Shown here in pieces: positions 51,504-61,013 of a stretch of 64,000 bases of DNA (positions within the stretch are counted from its first letter, which is position 1; each line of letters opens with the position of its first letter). The position numbers were made by a program, and so were the translations under genes. Under the pieces are notes generated by a model, which was not told where the DNA came from, did no database searches, and saw only the letters and a program-made list of their open reading frames with translations. Location: positions 186,001 to 250,000 of the forward strand of contig NZ_QORI02000001.1 in the NCBI RefSeq assembly GCF_003325755.1, read 5' to 3'. Source of the DNA: Pseudomonas sp. SST3. Lineage in GTDB: Bacteria; Pseudomonadota; Gammaproteobacteria; Pseudomonadales; Pseudomonadaceae.

Positions 51504-52616
51504 TTACATCACGATCAGTTCGGCATTCAGCGCGCCGGCACGCTCCAGCGACTGCAGGATGCTCATCACATCGTCGGGGGTAGCGCCGAGACTGTTGATG
51601 GTGCTGATGATGCTTTCCAGGCTGGCGCCTTCGGGCCACTTGAACATGGCCTTACGGTCCTGCTCGATCGCGACGTCCGACTGCGGCGTGACCACGGTTT
51701 CGCCGCCAGCAAAGGCGTTCGGCTGGCTAACCTGCGGGCGCTCGCTGATGGTCACGGTCAGGCTGCCATGAGCGACCGCGGCGGCCTTCACCCGCACGCC
51801 CTGGCCGACGACCACGGTGCCGGTGCGGCTGTTGAACACCACCTTCGGCCGGGTGCGACCCTCCTCCACGTCCAGACGTTCGAGCATGGCCATGAAGCTC
51901 ATGCGCTGGGTACTGGTAACCGGCGCGCGAATCGAAATCTTGGTCGCGTTGAGTGCGGTAGCGGTGCCCTTGCCGAAGTAGGCGTCGACGGCATCGACCA
52001 CCCGAGTCACCGTCTGGAAGCTTGGCTGGCGTACGTTGAGCATCACGTCCGGACGCTCGGTAAAGTCGCTGGGAATCATCCGCTCGATGGTGGCGCCGTT
52101 AGGGATCAGGCCGCTGTTCGAGGTGTTGATCGCCACCTTGGAGCCGCTGGCTCCCTCGGCATTGACACCGCCGACGATCACCGCGCCTTGGGCGAGCGCA
52201 TAGACCTCACCGTCCACGCCCTGCAGCGGGGTCATCAGCAGCTGGCCGCCGCGCAGGCTCTTGGCATCACCCAGCGATGACACCGTGACGTCCACGCTCT
52301 GACCGGCGCTGTAGGATGGCGGCACCGTGGCGGTAATGGTCACTGCGGCGACGTTTTTCAGCTTCGGGTCGACGTTCGGCGGCAGGTTCACGCCGAACTG
52401 CTTGATCATGTTGACCACCGACTGGTTGGTGAACTTCACCTGATTCTTGTCACCAGTGCCGTCCAGGCCGACCACCAGGCCATAGCCGATCAGCTGGTTG
52501 CCGCGGATACCTTCGACATCCACCAGGTCCATCAGTGGCACGGCCTGCGTCGGCAGTTGCCAGCACAGCGCGACGGCGGCGAAAAACAGCTTCAGGGATC
52601 GCATCGGGCTAGTCAT
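51504..52616 (-). CDS. flgI: Flagellar P-ring protein
   Basis: 370 aa periplasmic ring protein. The signal peptide (LKLFFAAVALCWQLPTQA) precedes the signature VPLMDLVDVEGIRGNQLIGY GLVVGLDGTGD. Family motifs ISERPQVSQPNAF and the C-terminal INSLGATPDDVMSILQSLER follow. It is 13 bases after flgH and is expected to form the P ring round the lateral rod. Confidence 0.94.
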   Translation of the reverse strand: MTSPMRSLKLFFAAVALCWQLPTQAVPLMDLVDVEGIRGNQLIGYGLVVGLDGTGDKNQVKFTNQSVVNMIKQFGVNLPPNVDPKLKNVAAVTITATVPPSYSAGQSVDVTVSSLGDAKSLRGGQLLMTPLQGVDGEVYALAQGAVIVGGVNAEGASGSKVAINTSNSGLIPNGATIERMIPSDFTERPDVMLNVRQPSFQTVTRVVDAVDAYFGKGTATALNATKISIRAPVTSTQRMSFMAMLERLDVEEGRTRPKVVFNSRTGTVVVGQGVRVKAAAVAHGSLTVTISERPQVSQPNAFAGGETVVTPQSDVAIEQDRKAMFKWPEGASLESIISTINSLGATPDDVMSILQSLERAGALNAELIVM

Positions 52617-52629
52617 TTCAAGGCTTCAC

Positions 52630-53301
52630 TTAAAGAGGGAACAGCGGCGAGGCGAAGAAGCGCGTCAGCCAGCCGGCCGAGTTGCTGTCGTTGAGTACAC
52701 CGCGCCCGGCGTAGGAAATCTTGGCGTTGGCCACACTCTGCGAAGACACCTGGTTGTAGCGGTTGATATCGTCGACCCGTACCAGCCCCGCGAGGCGAAT
52801 GAACTCATCACCCTGGTTCAGACGCAGGGTTTTTTCACCCTTGATCAGCAAGGTGCCGTTGGGCAGCACGCGATGCACGGTCACGGCGATAGAGCCGCGC
52901 AGGGTGTTCTGCTGTGAACTCTTGGCCGAGCCCTTGAAGTCGCGCTCGGCACCGGCCGAGGTTTCGACATCGGGGTAGGCCTTGCCGAGCACCGTGGGAA
53001 TGCCGATGCCGACGCTGGATTCTTTGCCGAAGCTGGTCCCGGCGCTCTTGCTCGACTGGGTGGATTCGTCCAGCACTACGGTGAGGATGTCGCCAACCCG
53101 CACCGCACGGTTGTCGCTGACCAGCGAGCCGCTGTAACCGGAGCGGAACAAGCCGCCACCGGTGGTCGGCGGCAAGCTGTAGTCCAGCTCCAGCGGCTCA
53201 TACTCGGTCGAAGACTCTTCGGGCAGCATCTCGTTGAAGCTGGCGCAGCCGCCGAGCAGGAGCAGCGCGGCGAGCAGGATCGAAATACGCATCGTCAGCA
53301 C
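52630..53301 (-). CDS. flgH: Flagellar L-ring lipoprotein
   Basis: 223 aa outer-membrane ring protein. The N-terminus ILLAALLLLGGCASF has a lipobox LGGC. LVSDNRAVRVGDILTVVLDE and NGTLLIKGEKTLRLNQGDEFIRLAGLVR are family motifs. It starts directly at the end of flgG. Confidence 0.94.
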   Translation of the reverse strand: MLTMRISILLAALLLLGGCASFNEMLPEESSTEYEPLELDYSLPPTTGGGLFRSGYSGSLVSDNRAVRVGDILTVVLDESTQSSKSAGTSFGKESSVGIGIPTVLGKAYPDVETSAGAERDFKGSAKSSQQNTLRGSIAVTVHRVLPNGTLLIKGEKTLRLNQGDEFIRLAGLVRVDDINRYNQVSSQSVANAKISYAGRGVLNDSNSAGWLTRFFASPLFPL

Positions 53302-54087
53302 TCAGACGGTCTGGTTGAGGAACTGCTGCATGCCGGACGCGGCGTCAAGCACCTTGGCGTTGGCCTCGTAGGCGCGCTGGATGGCGATCATCGCCACCAT
53401 GGCCTCGACCACCTGCACGTTGGAGCCTTCAAGTACGCCCTGCTTGAGCTGGCCGAGGCCTTCTTCGCCCGGCACGCCTTCCACGGCTTCACCGCTGGCG
53501 ACCGTTTCGCGATAGAGGTTACCGCCCAGCGCTTCCAGACCGCCCGGATTGGTGAAGTTGACCAGCGTGATCTGCCCCAGCTCGGACGGCAGGGTGTCGC
53601 CCGCCAGCACTGCAGTGACGATGCCATCGGCACCGACGGTGAAGCCGGTGCTGCCCTGCGGCACTTCGATGGCGGGTGCCAGCGGCAGGCCTTGGGCGTT
53701 GACCATCACGCCTTCGGCGTTGAGCTGGAATTGACCGTTCTCGGTGTACAGAATGTCGCCGTTGGGCGATTCGACCTGGAAGAAGCCGCGGCCGACGATC
53801 GCCAGGTCCATCGGCTGGCCGGTGGTCTGGATGCTGCCTTCGGTGAAGACTTTCTGCGTACCGGCGACGCGCACGCCGCTGCCCAGCTGGATGCCGGACG
53901 GCACGGTGTTGATCTCGTCCGCCTGTGCGCCGGGCTGCTTCTCGATGCTGTAGAACAGATCTTCGAAGACGGCGCGGTCGCTCTTGAAGCCATTGGTGTT
54001 GACGTTCGCCAGGTTGTTGGCGACGGTCGCCATGGCGGTGTCCTGGGCGGCCAGACCGGTCTTGCTGACCCAAAGTGCGGAATTCAT
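53302..54087 (-). CDS. flgG: Flagellar distal rod protein
   Basis: 261 aa, the normal length. N-terminus MNSALWVSKTGLAAQDTAMA leads into NNLANVNTNGFKSDRAVFED; the C-terminus VVEAMVAMIAIQRAYEANAK is the rod/hook helix. The FlgG-specific central strands (GRGFFQVESPNGDILYTENG) are present. Confidence 0.94.
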   Translation of the reverse strand: MNSALWVSKTGLAAQDTAMATVANNLANVNTNGFKSDRAVFEDLFYSIEKQPGAQADEINTVPSGIQLGSGVRVAGTQKVFTEGSIQTTGQPMDLAIVGRGFFQVESPNGDILYTENGQFQLNAEGVMVNAQGLPLAPAIEVPQGSTGFTVGADGIVTAVLAGDTLPSELGQITLVNFTNPGGLEALGGNLYRETVASGEAVEGVPGEEGLGQLKQGVLEGSNVQVVEAMVAMIAIQRAYEANAKVLDAASGMQQFLNQTV

Positions 54088-54101
54088 GCGTTATCTCCCG
54101 A

Positions 54102-54830
54102 TCAGCTGCCGCGGATCATTCGGTTGCCGGCGTCGGAGAGGTCCTCGGCGGCTTTCATCATTTTTACCTGGGTTTCGAACAGGCGATTCAGGCTCATGGT
54201 CGAGGCCAGCTCGTCGATCGCCGAGACGTTGCTCGACTCGAGAAAGCCGCTGGCCAGGCGTACGTCTTCGCTGGGTGCAGCGGGTTCACCGTTGCGTGTC
54301 ACCAGCAGGCCGGCCTCGTTCTTCATCAGATCAGCCGCTGCCACGTCGACCAGGCGGATTCGGTCCACTTCGGCCATCATCCAGTCGCCGGGCGCCATGA
54401 TCGAGACGGTGCCGTCGTTGCCGATCTCGACGCGGTCATGCTCGGGCAGCTCGATCGGCCCACCCTCGCCCATCACGGCGCGGCCATTGAGGGTCAGGCG
54501 GCCTTCGGCGTCGATCTGCATGCTGCCCTGGCGGGTGTAGGCCTCGCCTTCGCCGTCCTGCAGGACGATCAGGCCGGGGCCCTTGACGGCGAAATCCAGC
54601 TCACGACCAGTGGCCATCAGCGGACCTGCAGCCATATTGACGCCGTTGTTCTGCACCACGGCCATGTGCCGGCTGTCGTAGCCGTAACCCTCGACCTCTA
54701 CCGCCTGGGCACGCTCCATGTCGGCGCGAAAGCCCGGTGTATTGACGTTGGCGAGGTTGTTCGAACGCACCTGCAGCGACATCATCGTGCGGCTGGCGGC
54801 GGTCATCGCGGTGTATCCCAAACGATCCAT
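54102..54830 (-). CDS. flgF: Flagellar proximal rod protein
   Basis: 242 aa. MDRLGYTAMTAASRTMMSLQ, then NNLANVNTPGFRADMERAQ, a FlgF-like middle (FAVKGPGLIVLQDGEGEAYT) and the C-terminal SAIDELASTMSLNRLFETQV helix. It lies between flgE and flgG, 9 and 14 bases from each. Confidence 0.92.
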   Translation of the reverse strand: MDRLGYTAMTAASRTMMSLQVRSNNLANVNTPGFRADMERAQAVEVEGYGYDSRHMAVVQNNGVNMAAGPLMATGRELDFAVKGPGLIVLQDGEGEAYTRQGSMQIDAEGRLTLNGRAVMGEGGPIELPEHDRVEIGNDGTVSIMAPGDWMMAEVDRIRLVDVAAADLMKNEAGLLVTRNGEPAAPSEDVRLASGFLESSNVSAIDELASTMSLNRLFETQVKMMKAAEDLSDAGNRMIRGS

Positions 54831-54839
54831 GGATCAGCC

Positions 54840-56045
54840 TCAGAGCGCGTTGAACAGGACCTGGGTCAGTTCCTTGTTGGTGGAAATGACCTGGGTGTTG
54901 GCCTGGTAGTTACGCTGGCCTTCCATCAGGCCTACCAGCTGTTGAGTCAGGTCGACGTTGGAGCTCTCCAGCGCGCCGGCCGAGAGGCTGCCGAGCTGGC
55001 CAACACCCGGCGCACCGACCAACGCCACGCCCGAGGCAGCGGTTTCGGTCCAGGCGGTGCCACTGATGTTCTTCAACCCTTCCGGATTGACGAAGCTGGC
55101 CAGTATCACTTGGCCCTGGAGCAGACGCTCGCCGTTGGAGAAGCTGGCGTAGACCTTGCCGTCCTTCTCCACGCTCATCCCGGTCTGCTCGCCCGCAGCG
55201 TAGCCAGTGGCGCGGTTGCCGGTGACGTTGAATTGAGAGCCGTACTGGCTGGTACCACTGTAATCGAGCTGGATATTCAACGGATCGACGCCGCCGCCAA
55301 GGGTCGCGGCCAGCGCTACCGGAGCGATCGGACCTTGAAGCGATCCGTCCGTATTGAAGGCTATATTTTGCACATGAGGCGTGCCTGGCGCCGACTCAAG
55401 AGGCGCGCCATCTACGTAGTAATGAGCATCCCAGCTGTTATCGGCGGTCTTGGCGAAGTACTGGGTCAGGGTGTGTTCTTTGCCCTGGGAATCGAACACC
55501 TTGGTGGTGTAGGTGGAGTTGTAGCTGTCGGCGACCTGCGGATCGAAGGCCACGGCGGGCACTGCCTGGTTGGCGTCGAGGTTGGCAACGAAGCTCAGCT
55601 CATCGGTGGCCTTTGCGGGCAAGCCGCCGGCTTTCATCTGCAAGTCACCGATCACACCGGTCTGCAGATTGCCTGCCGCATCGGTGGGGTAGCCCTGCAG
55701 ACGCTGACCCAGGCTGTTGGTCAGGTAGCTGTTCTTGTCGGTACCGAACATCCCGGCGCGGGTGTAGGCAACATCGCCATTGCTGGCGCGGGTGACGAAG
55801 AAGCCACCGCCGGAGATCGCCAGGTCCAGGTTGCGGTTGGTGGTGGTCAGCGCACCGCCCTGACTGATGCTCTGGGTGGTGCCGATGACCTCGACCCCCA
55901 TCGCCTGGGTCTCGGCATAGAGGCTGCCGAAATCGGTGCGCGAAGACTTGAAGCCGACGGTGCCGGAGTTAGCGATGTTGTTGCCGATGGTGTTGAGTTG
56001 TTCGTTGACGGCGGACAGGCCGGTCAGGGCGATATTGAAGCTCAT
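54840..56045 (-). CDS. flgE: Flagellar hook protein
   Basis: 401 aa, the usual length. N-terminus MSFNIALTGLSAVNEQLNTI GNNIANSGTVGFKSSRTDF; the middle contains the hook D1/D2 strands (TYTTKVFDSQGKEHTLTQYF); the C-terminus is VDLTQQLVGLMEGQRNYQAN. It forms the lateral hook, with FlgD as its cap. Confidence 0.94.
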   Translation of the reverse strand: MSFNIALTGLSAVNEQLNTIGNNIANSGTVGFKSSRTDFGSLYAETQAMGVEVIGTTQSISQGGALTTTNRNLDLAISGGGFFVTRASNGDVAYTRAGMFGTDKNSYLTNSLGQRLQGYPTDAAGNLQTGVIGDLQMKAGGLPAKATDELSFVANLDANQAVPAVAFDPQVADSYNSTYTTKVFDSQGKEHTLTQYFAKTADNSWDAHYYVDGAPLESAPGTPHVQNIAFNTDGSLQGPIAPVALAATLGGGVDPLNIQLDYSGTSQYGSQFNVTGNRATGYAAGEQTGMSVEKDGKVYASFSNGERLLQGQVILASFVNPEGLKNISGTAWTETAASGVALVGAPGVGQLGSLSAGALESSNVDLTQQLVGLMEGQRNYQANTQVISTNKELTQVLFNAL

Positions 56046-56096
56046 GGGCTGATCTCGATACGTAAAGTTGAAATGAGGACTGGCGAACCGCGAGGC

Positions 56097-56777
56097 TCAG
56101 CCGCCGAGCAGCCCAGCGTCGGCCTGGGCGAATTCAAGAATGTTGTAGAAGGGCACCGAACCGACGCCCTGAACCTGAAGCACCGGCCCCTCGGCACTGA
56201 CGCGCACGTTGGAGACCTGGCCGGCGACTTCCACCTGCGGGAATTCGCCGTTTTCCGATTCGATGCTGACGCTGTATTGACCGTCGCGCAGGCCATGCTT
56301 GGCCGGATCGATCACGAAGGGGACCTTACCGGCGGACTGCGCGCCCAGCTCGATACGTGTCTGCGTGCCGTTGGAATCGGTCAACAGCAACGCGGTGCGG
56401 GTCGAGGCATGGGTCAAATCGAACTGACCGCTGACGGTCTGCCCGCTGAGGTCCAGGGACTCCACCGCCACGCTCACCTGCTGGCCGACCAGGCCTGCGG
56501 CGGTCAGCGTCTGCAGGTTGTCGGTCAGCACCAGATTGTTCTGCGCCAGGGTCGCCAGGTTTTCCATGCTCTTGACCTGCGACATTGCCGAGAATTGATT
56601 GAGGAACTCGGTGCTGTCGACCGGCTTGGTCGGGTCCTGATACTTGATCTGCGCGACCATCAGGCTGATGAAGTTGTTCTCCATCTGCGTGGCATCGCTG
56701 ACGTTCACCGCTTGCTTGATCTGCTCTGTGCCGCTACCGGACAAGCCGCTGCCCTGGCTCGCATTGACTGTAGTCAT
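56097..56777 (-). CDS. flgD: Hook assembly scaffold protein
   Basis: 226 aa hook-cap protein. The conserved N-terminal segment MENNFISLMVAQIKYQDPTKPVD...FLNQFSAMSQVKSMENLA and the C-terminal Ig/FlgD domain (SAGKVPFVIDPAKHGLRDGQYS) are present. Its start overlaps the flgC end by one base. Confidence 0.93.
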   Translation of the reverse strand: MTTVNASQGSGLSGSGTEQIKQAVNVSDATQMENNFISLMVAQIKYQDPTKPVDSTEFLNQFSAMSQVKSMENLATLAQNNLVLTDNLQTLTAAGLVGQQVSVAVESLDLSGQTVSGQFDLTHASTRTALLLTDSNGTQTRIELGAQSAGKVPFVIDPAKHGLRDGQYSVSIESENGEFPQVEVAGQVSNVRVSAEGPVLQVQGVGSVPFYNILEFAQADAGLLGG

Positions 56778-57205
56778 CAGGAATCCCCAAGTCTGAGCAG
56801 GCTCTGCTGCATGCTTTTCACGCGGTTGAGCACCTCGACGCCGGTCTCGAAACTGCGTGTGGCCGACATCATGTCGGTCATCTCTTCGATCTCGTTGATG
56901 TCGGGGTAGTAGACGTAGCCGTTACCGTCAGCCAGCGGATTGCCTGGTTCGTAACGGCGCTTGGGTTCGGCGCCGGAGGTGACCACATCGAGCACCTGTA
57001 CATGGGCACCGCCGAGGCCCACGCCCCGGGTCAGCGAGTTGTTCTCGTACACGGCGGCGAACATCGGCTTGCGCGCCTGGTAGACGTCGGCGGCGTTGTT
57101 GGCCGCCGAATCGGTGTTGGCCAGGTTGCTCGCCACGGTATTGAGGCGCACGGTCTGCGCGTTCATGGCCGAGCCGGCGATGCGGTAGATCGAATCGAAT
57201 GACAT
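56777..57205 (-). CDS. flgC: Flagellar proximal rod protein
   Basis: 142 aa. MSFDSIYRIAGSAMNAQTVR, LNTVASNLANTDSAANN and the C-terminal PDINEIEEMTDMMSATRSFE are classic FlgC features. It starts 4 bases after flgB. Confidence 0.94.
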   Translation of the reverse strand: MSFDSIYRIAGSAMNAQTVRLNTVASNLANTDSAANNAADVYQARKPMFAAVYENNSLTRGVGLGGAHVQVLDVVTSGAEPKRRYEPGNPLADGNGYVYYPDINEIEEMTDMMSATRSFETGVEVLNRVKSMQQSLLRLGDS

Positions 57206-57209
57206 GACG

Positions 57210-57575
57210 TCAACGTCCCTCGATGGCCTGCTTCAAGCCACGAAATTTCATCGTGACGAAGGTCAGGCTGGTCTGGAAATCCATGGAATTGCGCGAGAAC
57301 TGCGCCTGCTCGGTCGACAACTCGACGGTGTTACCGTCCTGCGAGGCCTGGCTGGGCACACGGAACAGCAGGCTCGGATCAGTACCGGCCAAGCTCATGC
57401 GCGGCGACGTAGTGCTCTCCAGTCGCTGCATTTCCTTGCGGAAATCAATGTCCCGGGCCTGGAAGCCGGGGGTGTCTTCGTTGGCCAGGTTCGCCGCGAG
57501 AATCTCGCTGCGTTGCATGCGCAAACCCAGCGCGCGTTCGTGGACGCCGAGGGCGTCATCAATCCGTATACTCAT
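57210..57575 (-). CDS. flgB: Flagellar proximal rod protein
   Basis: 121 aa. IRIDDALGVHERALGLRMQR, LAANLANEDTPGFQARDIDF and the C-terminal NSMDFQTSLTFVTMKFRGL match FlgB. First gene of the minus-strand lateral flg operon; the 109-bp gap to the divergent flgA must hold its promoter, but I see no clear sigma-54 or sigma-28 box. Confidence 0.93.
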   Translation of the reverse strand: MSIRIDDALGVHERALGLRMQRSEILAANLANEDTPGFQARDIDFRKEMQRLESTTSPRMSLAGTDPSLLFRVPSQASQDGNTVELSTEQAQFSRNSMDFQTSLTFVTMKFRGLKQAIEGR

Positions 57576-57684
57576 TCACCGATACCTTTGCAGCATGAGC
57601 GGACCGAACGACAGCCCGCAGCTTTGCGGGAGTGTTTGCAGAATCCGTGCCGAACCATCGAACGCAGGTAACTGGCTGTTTTAC

Positions 57685-58479
57685 ATGAGTAATTCCATCA
57701 AGCGCAGCGCCACATCAGAGTTCCTCCTTCCGCATCGAAAGGCCTTTCGCAAGCGAAGCGGAAAAGCCGTTTCCGCTTGGTGCGTCACAGCCGTGCTGAT
57801 GCTGACCGTTGTTGCTCAGGCGCACGCGGACGCCACAGCACAGGTGCAACAGGCGCTGGAAAATCACGTGCGCGCCATGCTCGAACAGCAGGCGGCGCGC
57901 CAAGGCTGGCAGGGCATGCAGCTGCGCTACGAAGCCAACCTGCCGGCGAGCACCGCCAACCTGCCGCTCTGCGCGGGCGTCCTGCAGATACGCGCCACCG
58001 GCGATGCGCCCTCGGCCATGGAGCGCCAGCAATTGGAGGTCAACTGCCCGGACACACCCGGCTGGTCGCTGAACGCCACCGCGCAGGCGCATGTGTTCCT
58101 GCCCGCGGTGCACGCCGAGGGGATCATCGACCGTGGCCAGACGATTCGTGAAAGCGATATCCGGCTGGAGCGCATCAACATCGCCAAGGCCCGGCGCGGT
58201 TATTACAACCGCCTGGATGAAGTCATCGGCATGGCCGCCAAACGTCGTATCCGCGCCGGCCAGACCATCACGCCATCGCTGTTGGAGCAGGCCATGGCCG
58301 TCAAACGCGGGGAGCCGGTGAAGATCGTTGCCAGCAACGACGGCATCGAAGCCTCCGCCTCCGGCGAAGCCCTGGGCGACGGCCAGCCCGGCGAAGTCAT
58401 TCGTGTGCGCAACACACGCAGCGGCAAGGTGATCGATGCAAAGGTGATAGAAGAAGGGATTGTGACGAGTACGTTCTAA
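57685..58479 (+). CDS. flgA: Flagellar P-ring assembly chaperone
   Basis: 264 aa. A cytoplasmic start of about 30 residues precedes a hydrophobic signal (AWCVTAVLMLTVVAQAHA). The C-terminal SAF-type domain has the FlgA pattern VHAEGIIDRGQTIRESDIRL and AKRRIRAGQTITPSLLEQAM, ending VKIVASNDGIEASASGEALGDG. It helps FlgI assemble in the periplasm. Divergent from flgB; ATG 57685 is chosen because longer open sequence upstream overlaps flgB. Confidence 0.9.
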   Translation: MSNSIKRSATSEFLLPHRKAFRKRSGKAVSAWCVTAVLMLTVVAQAHADATAQVQQALENHVRAMLEQQAARQGWQGMQLRYEANLPASTANLPLCAGVLQIRATGDAPSAMERQQLEVNCPDTPGWSLNATAQAHVFLPAVHAEGIIDRGQTIRESDIRLERINIAKARRGYYNRLDEVIGMAAKRRIRAGQTITPSLLEQAMAVKRGEPVKIVASNDGIEASASGEALGDGQPGEVIRVRNTRSGKVIDAKVIEEGIVTSTF

Positions 58480-58548
58480 AGCACTGCCAACCGCGAAACC
58501 ATCGCGAGTTTCGCTCATGCACACGGGGCGGGACGCAGTTCCTCCTCT

Positions 58549-58765
58549 GCTTTTGTGGGAAGCCCACCCCGGGGCGAAGCTTCTGCCATGCTTTTGTGGG
58601 AGGCCCGCCCCGGGGCGAAGCTTTTTAGCCTTTAGCCGGCAGAGAGTTCGCCTTCGCCGCGGGGCGCGCCTCCCACCGAAGCGGAGCGGCCGAGGCTTAC
58701 GCAACGGTCCACTGACTGTGGCTTTAGTGAGTTGTCGTAGAAGGCCCGCCCTGGCGAATCTTTTA
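58549..58765. repeat. Direct repeats in the flgA-lafA intergenic region
   Basis: A 34-bp unit, GCTTTTGTGGGARGCCCRCC followed by CCGGGGCGAAGCTT, occurs at 58549-58582 and 58590-58623 with a few differences; a degraded copy (GTAGAAGGCCCGCCCTGGCG) is near 58737-58756. No gene is credible in 58480-58933. The last 100 bases before lafA become AT-rich and should hold its promoter; I could not find a convincing sigma-28 box. Confidence 0.65.
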
Positions 58766-58933
58766 TTTCGCGGTTTAATAGACGCGCGTTCTGAGCGGGG
58801 CGCGCCGCCTACAGGCAGATCACAAAAATATTTGACGTCAGGATTTAATCCTTCGCCAGGTGCTGTCGCCTTACCTTTTCAGCAGGCAGTCAAGCCAGCT
58901 CCTAACAGCCCAATCGCACGAAGGATGATCATC

Positions 58934-59788
58934 ATGGCTCTGTCCATTCACACTAACTACTCCGCTCTGACCACCAACACCGCGCTGAACAAGTCGAACA
59001 ACGCTCTGGCCACCAACCAGCAGCGCCTGGGTACCGGCCTGCGCATCAACTCCGCTGCCGACGACGCCGCCGGCCTGCAGATCGCCACTCGCCTGAACGC
59101 ACAGAGCCGTGGTATGGGCGTTGCCATGCGCAACGTCGGGGACGCCACCTCGATGCTGCAAACCGCAGAAGGTGCCTTTAACGAGATGACGGACATCATG
59201 CAGCGCATGAAGGATCTCGCCACACAGGCCGCGAACGACACAAATAGTGCAGAAGACCGTACGGCCTTGCAGGGAGAGTTCGACGCGCTTGCAGAAGAGC
59301 TAGGCAGCATCTACGACAAGACTAAATACGCGGGAGAACTTCTCTTCGAAGGCACCGATGGCAAGTTTGCCCAGGCCACTGGTGTGACGTTCCAAATTGG
59401 AGCTTCGAGCGCGGAAACCATGAACCTCACGGTCGATCTCACAGCTGTGGCTGCGGAAGTGAACGGGACTGACGGGACCCTTGCTGGCCAGTTGTTCACC
59501 GATGCAGGTACCTCGGGCACCGCGATCGATGCGTTAGAAACTGCGCTGAATAACGTAAGCGCGGTCCGCGCTGAATTCGGTGCCACTATCAACCGACTGA
59601 GCCACACCAGCAACAACCTGGCCAACATGAAGGACAACACCGAGATGGCCAAAGGCCGGATCATGGACGCTGACTTCGCCATGGAAAGCGCCAACATGAG
59701 CAAGAACTCCATGCTCATGCAGTCGGGCATCTCCATGCTCAAGCAAGCCGGCCAGATGCCAGGCATGGTCATGAGCCTGCTGGGCTAA
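58934..59788 (+). CDS. lafA: Lateral-type flagellin
   Basis: 284 aa. The N-terminal D0/D1 region (IHTNYSALTTNTALNKSNNA, GLRINSAADDAAGLQIATRL) and C-terminal D1/D0 (LSHTSNNLANMKDNTEMAKG, LMQSGISMLKQAGQMPGMVM) are complete, with only a short variable centre. The size matches lateral flagellins, which are much shorter than most polar ones. ATG 58934 is preferred with GAAGGA about 9 bases upstream; ATG 58925 is too close to it. A strong terminator follows. Symbol given by analogy with lateral systems. Confidence 0.88.
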   Translation: MALSIHTNYSALTTNTALNKSNNALATNQQRLGTGLRINSAADDAAGLQIATRLNAQSRGMGVAMRNVGDATSMLQTAEGAFNEMTDIMQRMKDLATQAANDTNSAEDRTALQGEFDALAEELGSIYDKTKYAGELLFEGTDGKFAQATGVTFQIGASSAETMNLTVDLTAVAAEVNGTDGTLAGQLFTDAGTSGTAIDALETALNNVSAVRAEFGATINRLSHTSNNLANMKDNTEMAKGRIMDADFAMESANMSKNSMLMQSGISMLKQAGQMPGMVMSLLG

Positions 59789-59828
59789 GCCGCACGCAGT
59801 ACCGCCGGTCGCAACGACCGGCCTCGAG

Positions 59829-59855
59829 AAGCCCCGACTGGTTCGGGGCTTTTTC
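59829..59855 (+). terminator. Intrinsic terminator after lafA
   Basis: AAGCCCCGA (59829-59837) pairs with TTCGGGGCTT (59842-59851) around CTGG, followed by TTTT. A second small stem, GCCGGTCG-CAA-CGACCGGC, lies just before it. Confidence 0.9.
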
Positions 59856-60134
59856 GTTTTCCGGGCGAGGGAAGTTTTGCTTCCGACCAACGGCGAAGCG
59901 CTCGCCAGAATAGCCCGCACACAAGATATGCCTGATTAATCCCTCAAAGTGTCGTTTCGCACGGCATATATGCCCATAGGCAGGCCTCCTGGCAAGGGGC
60001 TGGCAGATGCCCGTTCGGCATATTCCTGTAGCAATCGGCTTGTAGTATCAAAAAAACGACGCCAATATGCCGCCGTCCGGATTGCCAACCTCATCACACC
60101 GGAAACTCATCTTCCTTCTTCGAATCAGGCGCTC

Positions 60135-61013
60135 ATGACTTCATCTCTGACCCCTTCGGCCATCGATGCCCTCATCTGCCCCCTATTGAAAACCGGCCGA
60201 GACGGTTGTGCGGCTCGTTTCGAGCCCGCGCTCTACCAGCTCGTGCAAAAACATGAAGAGAATGAGGAGAGGCTGGACCTTGGTTTTTCCGGCAGCCGCG
60301 TACTAGAACGCCTGCTGCAAGTCCCCGGCGAAGTCGTGTCCCGTGATGAGTTGATGGCTTACGCCTGGGAAGGCCGAATTGTCGGCCAGGGCAGTCTCAA
60401 CCAGCAGATCTACACCCTGCGCCAGGCTCTGTTCGACAGCCGCAACCAGATCATCCAGACGTTGCCGCGGCGGGGCTATCTGTTCAACCCGCAATACCTG
60501 ATGGTCGACGAAGCAGCACCGCCGATCGCCGAGGCGCCTGAAGCCGTTGCCGTGCCCCCCGAGGCGCCGGCCACCCTGCTGATGGAACTGCCTGCACCCA
60601 GGACGACGGCAGCGCAAAGCGTGGCCAAGCCAGCAGGGCGCGCTCGTTCATGGCAGGTCGCTGCTCTTGCCGGCACCGGCATGATGGTTTTGCTGGCGCT
60701 GGCGACGCTCGGTTTCCGCCTGGCCAGCGCGCCAACGCCCGCCTTCACCCAGAAACTCGATCTGGACGGTTTCGAGGTGCTCTATGTGGAAAAGAGTCAG
60801 CGGATGCTCGATTCGCTGGTTAAGGAAACACGACTGCTGGTCGATACGATGAGTGATATGAGCCCCGAGTCGACCCGATTGATCGTCAATATGTCCCCAG
60901 GTTTCTATGAGATTCGTTGCCTGCAGGGCGACGGCGGGGTCAATTGGTTGAAGGTTCACAAGAGCCAGATCCAGACGATTCCCAGCGACCATCTACAAGG
61001 GTGCCTGCAATGA
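60135..61013 (+). CDS. ToxR-like transmembrane winged-helix regulator (LafZ-like)
   Basis: 292 aa. An N-terminal OmpR-type winged helix (SRVLERLLQVPGEVVSRDEL, YAWEGRIVGQGSLNQQIYTL, IQTLPRRGYLF), a Pro/Ala linker, one membrane helix (WQVAALAGTGMMVLLALATL, about residues 176-195) and a periplasmic tail with two cysteines (EIRCLQGDG, LQGCLQ). This is the ToxR/CadC design. In E. coli Flag-2 a transmembrane regulator, LafZ, also lies next to the flagellin gene. It overlaps the next gene by ATGA. Likely controls lateral genes in response to the surface or envelope (inference). Confidence 0.8.
   Translation: MTSSLTPSAIDALICPLLKTGRDGCAARFEPALYQLVQKHEENEERLDLGFSGSRVLERLLQVPGEVVSRDELMAYAWEGRIVGQGSLNQQIYTLRQALFDSRNQIIQTLPRRGYLFNPQYLMVDEAAPPIAEAPEAVAVPPEAPATLLMELPAPRTTAAQSVAKPAGRARSWQVAALAGTGMMVLLALATLGFRLASAPTPAFTQKLDLDGFEVLYVEKSQRMLDSLVKETRLLVDTMSDMSPESTRLIVNMSPGFYEIRCLQGDGGVNWLKVHKSQIQTIPSDHLQGCLQ

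Noticed and set aside
54075..56909. 944-codon plus-strand frame across flgD-flgE-flgF
   Set aside because: It lies antisense to three well-conserved flagellar genes and has His/Gly/Val-rich shadow composition.
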